Below, piece after piece: positions 1-5,308 of a stretch of DNA of 7,690 nucleotides; within the stretch, counting starts at the first letter, position 1; every line of letters begins with the position of its first letter. Where the stretch lies: assembly GCA_003695105.1 (NCBI GenBank), contig RFIZ01000240.1, positions 1-7,690 of the forward strand, given 5' to 3'. Position numbers and translations under genes: made by a program. The DNA comes from Fidelibacterota bacterium. Lineage in GTDB: Bacteria > Fidelibacterota > Marinisomatia > Marinisomatales > J089. A model generated the notes under the pieces. That model did no database searches. It saw only the letters and a program-made list of their open reading frames with translations, and was not told the DNA's origin.

Positions 1-92
1 ATGTTCGTGGCCAGACCATTCTGGTGTTTGAAATCCAGGCGGAAGTCAAAGCCGGATTCAGCGCGGGACGAGTTTCCCGGAGGAGGACCTGA
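1..92 (+). CDS. pilN: PilN-like pilus assembly protein, C-terminal tail (partial)
   Basis: Only the last 29 complete codons are present, read in the frame that begins at base 3 and ends with TGA at 90-92. The visible end contains ILVFEIQAEVKAGFS followed by an Arg-rich tail, SRRRT. A hydrophobic beta-strand of this kind closes the ferredoxin-like fold of PilN-family proteins. The identification rests mainly on position: it lies directly before a clear pilO, and pilN precedes pilO in T4P operons, where PilN binds cytoplasmic PilM and pairs with PilO in the inner membrane. Its stop shares one base with the next start (TGATG), so the two are probably translationally coupled. The tail is too short for a family call on its own merits. 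Confidence 0.6.
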   Translation, partial: VRGQTILVFEIQAEVKAGFSAGRVSRRRT

Positions 93-673
93 TGGCGGCG
101 GCACGCAATACCTGGCTGTTTATTTTGTCCCTGGTCCTGACGGCGTTGTTCTGGGTTCAGGCCACGGTCCTGATGGGGGACAAGCCCCGTCAGATACGGG
201 CTCTGGAGGATGAACAGGCCGAACTGAATGAACAGTTGATCAGCGCCCAGATTCTGGCCAATAAACTGGACCGGGTCTATACGCTGTTTGAAGAAAACCT
301 GGCACTGTCCCTGCGGGATTCCCTGGCGGAGGACGCCTCCATTCCGTTCATCGATGATCTCACCGAAATGCTGGATCGTCAGGGGATTTCCCTGGAATCG
401 ATCAAACCCAAGGAGCGGGTGGAAAAAGGCAATTACATCATGTCGCCTTACCAGCTTCTCATCCGGTGCACCTTTGAACAATTGGGGGAATTCATGGCCG
501 AACTGGAACGTTCGCCCCGGCTCATTTCCGTGGATGAATTCACGGTGAACAACGGAATCGAACGGATCAAAAACATCACCCGGGAAGAGGATCTGGAAAC
601 CCAGTTGGTGGAACTGAATCTGTCCACCCTGACCCTGGTCAAAAGTTCGACCCTGAAGGGGGGTGCCCTGTGA
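92..673 (+). CDS. pilO: PilO-like type IV pilus inner-membrane alignment protein
   Basis: 193 residues, close to the usual PilO size. One N-terminal membrane helix (about residues 7-28) is followed by a predicted coiled coil (about 32-70, rich in Glu, Leu and Gln). A C-terminal ferredoxin-like domain (about 83-185) contains LTEMLDRQGISLESIKP, then PYQLLIRCTFEQLGEFMAEL and a closing strand, VELNLSTLTLV. This topology is that of PilO, which forms heterodimers with PilN in the inner membrane and, with PilP, links the motor and platform to the secretin. The ATG at 92 is supported by a strong GGAGGAGG at 79-86, five bases upstream. The start overlaps the pilN stop by one base, and the end overlaps the next start by four bases. 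The distantly related GspM is the alternative, but the neighbours favour PilO. Confidence 0.85.
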   Translation: MAAARNTWLFILSLVLTALFWVQATVLMGDKPRQIRALEDEQAELNEQLISAQILANKLDRVYTLFEENLALSLRDSLAEDASIPFIDDLTEMLDRQGISLESIKPKERVEKGNYIMSPYQLLIRCTFEQLGEFMAELERSPRLISVDEFTVNNGIERIKNITREEDLETQLVELNLSTLTLVKSSTLKGGAL

Positions 674-1203
674 TCGATCGCAACCGTACCCTGTGGATGC
701 TGCTGGTGGGATTGACTTTGGTGCTCATCATTGTTTCCGCCGGGAAATCGTATCCGGTGATCAAAAATTGGAAAAAGGTCAAACACCGGGCGGCCCAGGT
801 TCAATTTGGCACGGATGAACAACTGGAAGCGGAAATTGAATATCTGGAGAACCGGCTCCAGCGCCGCAGTGAATATCGGTTCCAATTGGAAAATGAACCC
901 ATGCGGTTGACCAATGTCCTCTATTTAACGGATCAGTACGGTCGCCGGCGCGGTCGGAATCGCGGCAAGATCCGCGTGACAGCCGTCATTCTGGGTACGA
1001 CGGAGAATCAGGCCATCATCAATTACAAAGAGAAACATTTTACCGTCACTGTGGGGGATTCGGTGGATAAATATGTGGTCGCCTGGATTGATACCGATGA
1101 GGTGGTGTTGACCAATGATCAGAAAGAATATCATTATCCTGTTGTGACATCGCCCCTGGAGGAAACGGCGGAGCAATCCGGGAAAAAGCAGAGGAGTGAA
1201 TAA
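670..1203 (+). CDS. pilP: PilP-position protein with GspC/PilP-type periplasmic domain
   Basis: 177 residues starting with GTG at 670, inside the stop of pilO (GTGA overlap). An AAGGGGGG at 656-663 lies six bases upstream. The N-terminus has one membrane helix (about 8-25, LWMLLVGLTLVLIIVSAG) with no lipobox cysteine, whereas classical PilP is a lipoprotein. A short helical, probably coiled-coil stretch (about 48-75) precedes a beta-rich domain (about 99-158). This domain reads IRVTAVILGTTENQAIINYK, then VTVGDSVDKYVVAWI and DEVVL, the pattern of the homology region shared by GspC and PilP that docks onto the secretin N-terminal domains. A basic linker (GRRRGRNRGK, 91-100) separates the two parts. 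The likely role is to connect PilN/PilO to the secretin in the periplasm. The pilP symbol is given by position and fold; the architecture is closer to GspC. Confidence 0.68.
   Translation: MIDRNRTLWMLLVGLTLVLIIVSAGKSYPVIKNWKKVKHRAAQVQFGTDEQLEAEIEYLENRLQRRSEYRFQLENEPMRLTNVLYLTDQYGRRRGRNRGKIRVTAVILGTTENQAIINYKEKHFTVTVGDSVDKYVVAWIDTDEVVLTNDQKEYHYPVVTSPLEETAEQSGKKQRSE
1192..1196 (+). promoter_or_regulatory. Ribosome binding site that decides the secretin start
   Basis: AGGAG lies inside the last codons of the preceding gene, 11 bases before ATG 1208. An in-frame GTG at 1196 would overlap this site and has only a weak GGGA (1180-1183) upstream. The ATG at 1208 is therefore preferred, although the spacing is slightly long. 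The preceding gene's stop (TAA, 1201-1203) falls between the site and the start, which suggests coupled re-initiation. Confidence 0.55.
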
Positions 1204-1207
1204 GCGA

Positions 1208-2671
1208 ATGAAGAAGTGTGTACAGGTAATCCTTTTGATGACCATCCTGGCCGGAGGACTGTTCGCTCAGGAAGAGGGGACCATCAGCGCCAAAGAAGCA
1301 GAACATCCCACGCTGGTGACACTCCATGCGGAAGATGCCTTCCTGCCCAGCATTCTGGCCATCCTGGCCAAAGAAAGCGGCTATAATATCGTGACCGATC
1401 CGACCGTGAACCGACAGGATAAAATTTCCATCCACATCGAGGATGTACCCATCGAGCAGGCCATCAATCTGGTCGTCCGGGCCGTCGGTCTGAGTTATGA
1501 AATCGTGGGGAATTCCTTCCTGATCGCAGAGCCGAAAAAACTGGCGGAAGAAGTGGGAGTAACGAGTCATGTGATTGAACTCAAATACGCTTCGGCGGAG
1601 GAAGTGAAAGAATTGCTCCAGGACCTGACGGATCAAATCCAGGTGGACGTGTCCGGAAATAAACTCCTGGTGAACGCCAGCCCCAAAAAACTGGCGGAAA
1701 TCGAAGATGTGGTGCGGGAAATCGACGTGCCGGCGATCCAGATCCTGCTGGAAACCCGGTTGATCGAAGTGGCTCAGGACGAAGAGGAACGATTGGGTAT
1801 CGATTGGTCCAAACTGGCCAATTACACCACCATTCTGGCGGAGAACGGTACCCCGCCGTCAGGCATTCCCGGTGCCGGATCCGTCGTCCCCGGTCTGACC
1901 CAGTCGTCCGATCCCAATTCGGGAACCGTCTACGAAGATTACCAGGCTCAACCCCGGGGAGAGCTGCCCACGGACATGATCTTCAACCGATTGAACAAGA
2001 ACAACATCATCGCCCTGCAAAACGGGTTCAGCCGCCAGTTGACCGCCTTCGATCTGACCCTGGATTTTCTCCTCAAAGAAAACAAAGCGGAGGTTCTGGC
2101 CGATTCCAAACTGGTGACATTGAACGGGAGGGAAGCCTCCATCAAGATGCTGGACATCGTCCCCTATATTCTCAGTTCCGGTGGCGTGGGCGGTCAGGTC
2201 CAGGTCCAGCGGGAAGAAGTGGGCATCAAACTGAATATTCTGCCTACGGTCAATACGGACGGCTACATAACGGTCAAAGTGGAACCGGAAGTCAGTTCCA
2301 TCTTCGAATTTATCGGTCCCGATAAAAACATTCCCCGGGTCAAGAGTCGAAAGAGCGAAACCACGATCCGGGTGAAAGACGGCCAGTCCATTATCATCGG
2401 CGGCCTGATCGCCCGGGATCGGAAGTCCACCGAATACAAGGTGCCCGTGTTGCACAAAATTCCGTTCCTGGGGAAAAAATTGTTTACCGGGCATGACGTG
2501 CTGGACAAAAAGACGGATCTCATCATCCAGATTACGCCTTCGATCGTTAAAGACAATTACACGCATCTGACCAAAACAGATGAAATGAATGCCTTCGAGC
2601 AAGAAGTGCAAAATACCCTCAGGACGGTACCGGCCGATTCGGATACCGTCCGGGTTGAGGGGGGAGAATAG
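1208..2671 (+). CDS. pilQ: PilQ-type outer-membrane secretin
   Basis: 487 residues from ATG 1208 (491 if GTG 1196 is used). A signal peptide (MKKCVQVILLMTILAGGLFA) with likely cleavage before QEEG sends it to the periplasm. An STN/N0-type domain follows (about 36-107, with LHAEDAFLPSILAILAKESG and VPIEQAINLVVRAVGLSY). Next come one N1/NolW-type domain (about 119-174) and the secretin barrel (about 177-447). Secretin hallmarks are LVTLNGREASIKMLDIVPY, EVGIKLNILPTVNTDGYI, DGQSIIIGGLI and the signature VPVLHKIPFLGKKLF (bases 2441-2485), then a closing strand, TDLIIQITPSIV. It would form the multimeric outer-membrane pore for the pilus. There is no AMIN domain and only one N1 repeat, so it is shorter than proteobacterial PilQ (roughly 700 residues). 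The family is certain; the assignment to T4P rather than T2SS rests on the PilN/PilO neighbours. Confidence 0.93.
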   Translation: MKKCVQVILLMTILAGGLFAQEEGTISAKEAEHPTLVTLHAEDAFLPSILAILAKESGYNIVTDPTVNRQDKISIHIEDVPIEQAINLVVRAVGLSYEIVGNSFLIAEPKKLAEEVGVTSHVIELKYASAEEVKELLQDLTDQIQVDVSGNKLLVNASPKKLAEIEDVVREIDVPAIQILLETRLIEVAQDEEERLGIDWSKLANYTTILAENGTPPSGIPGAGSVVPGLTQSSDPNSGTVYEDYQAQPRGELPTDMIFNRLNKNNIIALQNGFSRQLTAFDLTLDFLLKENKAEVLADSKLVTLNGREASIKMLDIVPYILSSGGVGGQVQVQREEVGIKLNILPTVNTDGYITVKVEPEVSSIFEFIGPDKNIPRVKSRKSETTIRVKDGQSIIIGGLIARDRKSTEYKVPVLHKIPFLGKKLFTGHDVLDKKTDLIIQITPSIVKDNYTHLTKTDEMNAFEQEVQNTLRTVPADSDTVRVEGGE

Positions 2672-2673
2672 TC

Positions 2674-5295
2674 ATGAAACAGAGGAATTTCCTGTCCCGT
2701 ATCGGGTTGATCGGTCTCGGCGCTTCCGTCCTGTTTCTCCTGAGTTGTGATGACCGCGTACCCCACGATTCCGCCCTGGACTACAGCATCAGTATGCATA
2801 CGGCCGCCGTCGCCTACGACGCCAATAACGATGAAGTCGCCATCGGAGAGGATTTGAAAGGCAATGCCACACTCACCAAAGTGACCGTGACCCTGCTGGA
2901 CAACAACGGGACCGCCGCTTCCGGGCGGACGATTGCTTTCTCGGCTCAACAAAACGGGAATCCGGTCGGTTCTTTCGACCCGGTCGAAGTGGTGACCAAT
3001 GCTGTCGGACAGGCCGTCTCCTATTTCGCCGATAACGATCATTCCGGCGATATTACCCTGAAAGCCAGCCTGAATGCAGACACCAAGATCACCCAAACCA
3101 TAACGATTATCGATACGGCCGTCACGACAGTGTGGCCCTATTATTTGAACATGTCGGCCTCCAATTCCACCATTCAGGTGGACAATGGCCAGACCTGGTC
3201 CGATGTGACCGCCCTGGTAACCAATCGTCGGGGATTTCCGATTCCCGGGCTGGCGGTGCGCTTTACCCTGAATCCGCCGGACATCGGGGTTCTGTCCGCC
3301 GAGACCGTTCTCACCGACTCCGCCGGGAAAGCCACGGTGCGGTTTGAGGACACGGGCAATGTGGACCACGTGGGCACGGCGGCGATTCAGGCCCGTTTTG
3401 CTCATCCCCTCTTCGGCACCCTCACCGATTCCGTTCAGGTTTCCATTGCCAGTCCCGTGAACTACGTTCTGACCGCCAATGCCATTCCCGTAGCCATCGA
3501 TCTTGCCAGTGGTGACCGCATCAACGTGGGTGAGGACGTGGCCGGTCCCGATGCCTATACTCTGATCGTGGCGACCCTGAAGGACCAGAACGGCAATCCC
3601 GTGGCCGGGCAATTGCTGAGCTTCAGTCCCACGGTCCTGGGAGCGCCCAGCGGCAGCCTGGATATTTACAGCACCGCCACCAATTCCGACGGACTGGCCA
3701 GCGTCCTGTTCGAGGACGGTGGTGCCGCTGTGGACAATCCCGGTACCCCCACTTACGAAGGGGTAGTGGTTCTGGTCCAATTGAATGAAGATATACAGAG
3801 TTCGGCCCGCTTCAACGTGTATGCCGGTGAAACCGACGTCTGGCCTTACCGGATCATTCTCAGTACCGACACGGACGTGATTCAGCTCGATAACGGCGCC
3901 ACCAAAGCCCAGATAACCGCCCGGCTCCTGAACCGGGCCAACCGACCCCTCCCCAATCTGGAAATTGCCTTCAACGCGTCACTGGGATTCATTGCCGAAA
4001 GTGCGATCACCGATTCCACCGGATCGGTGGTTACAGATTTCACGGACTTGGGGAATCCGGAAGACGTGGGGATCTCCACCATTCAGGTGGCTTTCGACCA
4101 TCCCAGTTTTGGCAGCGTTTCCGATTCCCTGCTGATCAGCATCGAAGACCCCAGCTTCAGCGGAACACCGGCCTATATCGAAATACCGCCTTCCAATCCC
4201 AACCGGATCATGGTCGTGGGCGGCGGCGGCCGGGAATCGACTACCATCAAAGCCGAAGTCTATGACGAGAACGGGGTGCTGGTGGATTCGCCGACCCTGG
4301 TGACCTTCACCCTGGGTCCAAACGTACCTGAGGGCGCCAATCTGAATAACGCAGGTATATCTGATACAGCCTATACCGTGAATGGCGTGGCCTCCGTCTC
4401 CTTAAACAGCGGCACCCGACCGGGACCGGTGCGGGTCACGGCCTCCGTGGAATTGAGTGACGGGTCCACGATTACGGCCACCCGGGACAATCAGGCCATC
4501 ATCGTGACCGGACCGGCCTATTATATTTTCCCGGATACGGACCCCACCTCCCTGGAACCCATCGGTGGTGGGATGTACCGCATGGAGGTGGCGGCCATGG
4601 TATACGATCTCTGGTTCAATCCCGTGGCCGATACGACCGGGGTCTACTGGACCCTGGAACCGTCTCCCCTGGATTCAGACAGTATTCTACAGGCATTCGT
4701 GGAAGGCGTCAGTTTTACCGGAAATGAAAACCTGAGCGGTCAGACCTATTCCGGTGTCGCCTTTTCCACCGTCGTCTATCCCAGCCGGGATATCTTCAGC
4801 ATTGGACGACTGACAGCCATGTGCTTCGGCGGTGATATCGACGGAGATGGAGTCTATGGAGACTCGGTGGTGGCTTCGGTGGAAAACGACGTGATGATGC
4901 CCTTTTTCGCCGGTAATCTTCTGGTGACGGTGAATCCCGCTTTTTGGGACTTCACCACGATGAGCGCCAATCCCAATGCGCCAACGCCGGCGCCGATTAC
5001 CATCACCGCCACCCTGACTGATTTTTACAACAATCCGGTGGAACACGGGCATTTGATGTTTGCCGCCACCGGCGCCAGCGATTTGCAACCGCCCAATCCG
5101 GTGGAAACCGATGCCAACGGCCAGGCCACGGTGGTGGGAATTTTTGATCCGGGGATCTGTATCCCCCAACCCAATACCGATCCTCAACTCTACCAGGATT
5201 TTACCGCCACCGTGACGGTCACCCTCATCGATCCCATCATGATTACCAGTGAGCCGGTGGAAATTCTTTTCATTCGCAGCCCCATTATACCATGA
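2674..5295 (+). CDS. Large Ig-like (Big_1/invasin-type) repeat lipoprotein in the pilus operon
   Basis: 873 residues. The N-terminus is a lipoprotein signal (MKQRNFLSRIGLIGLGASVL, then FLLSC) with lipidation expected at Cys25, followed by DDRVPHD. The rest is beta-rich and divides into about seven Ig-like domains: A1 (46-149), B1 (151-260), A2 (276-385), B2 (387-491), C (497-612), D (613-750) and E (751-873). Domain C is the clearest Big_1 type, with IKAEVYDENGVLVDSPTLVTF, NGVASVSL and PGPVRVTASV. Domain D carries an acidic DIDGDG loop (721-730). No LPXTG, pore-forming barrel or obvious secretion-signal C-terminus is visible; it ends in RSPIIP. The start is fixed by GGGGAG at 2661-2666, seven bases upstream, and lies two bases after the secretin stop. 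Membership in the operon suggests a pilus accessory, surface adhesin or secretin-associated role. That is inference; I do not recognise a named gene. Confidence 0.82.
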   Translation: MKQRNFLSRIGLIGLGASVLFLLSCDDRVPHDSALDYSISMHTAAVAYDANNDEVAIGEDLKGNATLTKVTVTLLDNNGTAASGRTIAFSAQQNGNPVGSFDPVEVVTNAVGQAVSYFADNDHSGDITLKASLNADTKITQTITIIDTAVTTVWPYYLNMSASNSTIQVDNGQTWSDVTALVTNRRGFPIPGLAVRFTLNPPDIGVLSAETVLTDSAGKATVRFEDTGNVDHVGTAAIQARFAHPLFGTLTDSVQVSIASPVNYVLTANAIPVAIDLASGDRINVGEDVAGPDAYTLIVATLKDQNGNPVAGQLLSFSPTVLGAPSGSLDIYSTATNSDGLASVLFEDGGAAVDNPGTPTYEGVVVLVQLNEDIQSSARFNVYAGETDVWPYRIILSTDTDVIQLDNGATKAQITARLLNRANRPLPNLEIAFNASLGFIAESAITDSTGSVVTDFTDLGNPEDVGISTIQVAFDHPSFGSVSDSLLISIEDPSFSGTPAYIEIPPSNPNRIMVVGGGGRESTTIKAEVYDENGVLVDSPTLVTFTLGPNVPEGANLNNAGISDTAYTVNGVASVSLNSGTRPGPVRVTASVELSDGSTITATRDNQAIIVTGPAYYIFPDTDPTSLEPIGGGMYRMEVAAMVYDLWFNPVADTTGVYWTLEPSPLDSDSILQAFVEGVSFTGNENLSGQTYSGVAFSTVVYPSRDIFSIGRLTAMCFGGDIDGDGVYGDSVVASVENDVMMPFFAGNLLVTVNPAFWDFTTMSANPNAPTPAPITITATLTDFYNNPVEHGHLMFAATGASDLQPPNPVETDANGQATVVGIFDPGICIPQPNTDPQLYQDFTATVTVTLIDPIMITSEPVEILFIRSPIIP
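2809..3453 (+). repeat. First copy of a two-domain (A1-B1) Ig-like repeat, protein level
   Basis: This encodes residues 46-260 of the Ig lipoprotein. A1 has VAIGED, LTKVTVTLLDNNGT, GRTIAFS and VVTNAVGQAVSYF. B1 opens with TTVWPYYLNM and continues TIQVDNG, LVTNRRGFPIPGL, LTDSAGKATVRFEDTGN and FAHPLFGTLTDSVQVSI. Every block has a counterpart in the same order about 230 residues later. The DNA has diverged, so the duplication is old. Confidence 0.75.
3499..4146 (+). repeat. Second copy of the two-domain (A2-B2) Ig-like repeat, protein level
   Basis: This encodes residues 276-491. A2 has INVGED, LIVATLKDQNGNPVAGQLLSF and TATNSDGLASVLFEDGG. B2 opens with TDVWPYRIIL and continues VIQLDNG, LLNRANRPLPNL, ITDSTGSVVTDFTDLGN and FDHPSFGSVSDSLLISI. 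The shared VWPY opener, DNG, LTDS/ITDS, and the closing HP-FG---DS---SI pattern make the A-B, A'-B' duplication clear. Confidence 0.75.
4834..4863 (+). other. Possible calcium-binding acidic loop in Ig domain D
   Basis: Residues 721-730 of the lipoprotein read DIDGDGVYGD, with Asp at positions 1, 3, 5 and 10 and Gly at 6. This D-x-D-x-D-G spacing is typical of EF-hand-like and other calcium loops in extracellular bacterial proteins. It is one short motif, so metal binding is only suggested. Confidence 0.4.
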
Positions 5296-5300
5296 GGTGG
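5294..5300 (+). promoter_or_regulatory. Ribosome binding site overlapping a stop codon, decides the pilB start
   Basis: GAGGTGG begins inside the TGA stop (5293-5295) of the Ig lipoprotein gene and lies eight bases before ATG 5309. It supports 5309 as the ATPase start over an in-frame ATG at 5249. It also suggests that translation of the motor is coupled to that of the lipoprotein. Confidence 0.7.
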
Positions 5301-5308
5301 AACCGTTT

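Noticed and set aside
1..213. A 70-codon plus-strand open frame starting at base 1
   Set aside because: It is in the wrong frame relative to the PilN tail and PilO, is Gly/Pro/Asp-rich, and overlaps the start of a clear pilO.
658..2664. G6 runs in the ribosome sites at 658-663 and 2659-2664, and a T7 run at 7259-7265, as possible phase-variable tracts
   Set aside because: The runs are short for slipped-strand switching and fit ordinary ribosome sites or codons. Nothing else suggests phase variation.
2557..3780. A 407-codon open frame on the minus strand opposite the Ig lipoprotein gene
   Set aside because: It is low-complexity (Gly, His, Ile, Asp-rich) with no recognisable domain. It lies antisense to well-supported coding sequence with a lipobox and Ig repeats, so it is a composition artefact of the repeated Ig codons.
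3166..4090. An identical 16-base stretch, TCCACCATTCAGGTGG, at 3166-3181 and 4075-4090
   Set aside because: Both encode STIQV, but they fall at non-equivalent places in domains B1 and B2, so they do not mark the domain duplication and are probably chance.
5249..5308. Upstream in-frame ATG giving the ATPase 20 extra residues
   Set aside because: It lies inside the Ig lipoprotein gene without a good ribosome site. ATG 5309 has GAGGTGG eight bases upstream and places the MshEN motif at the usual distance from the N-terminus.
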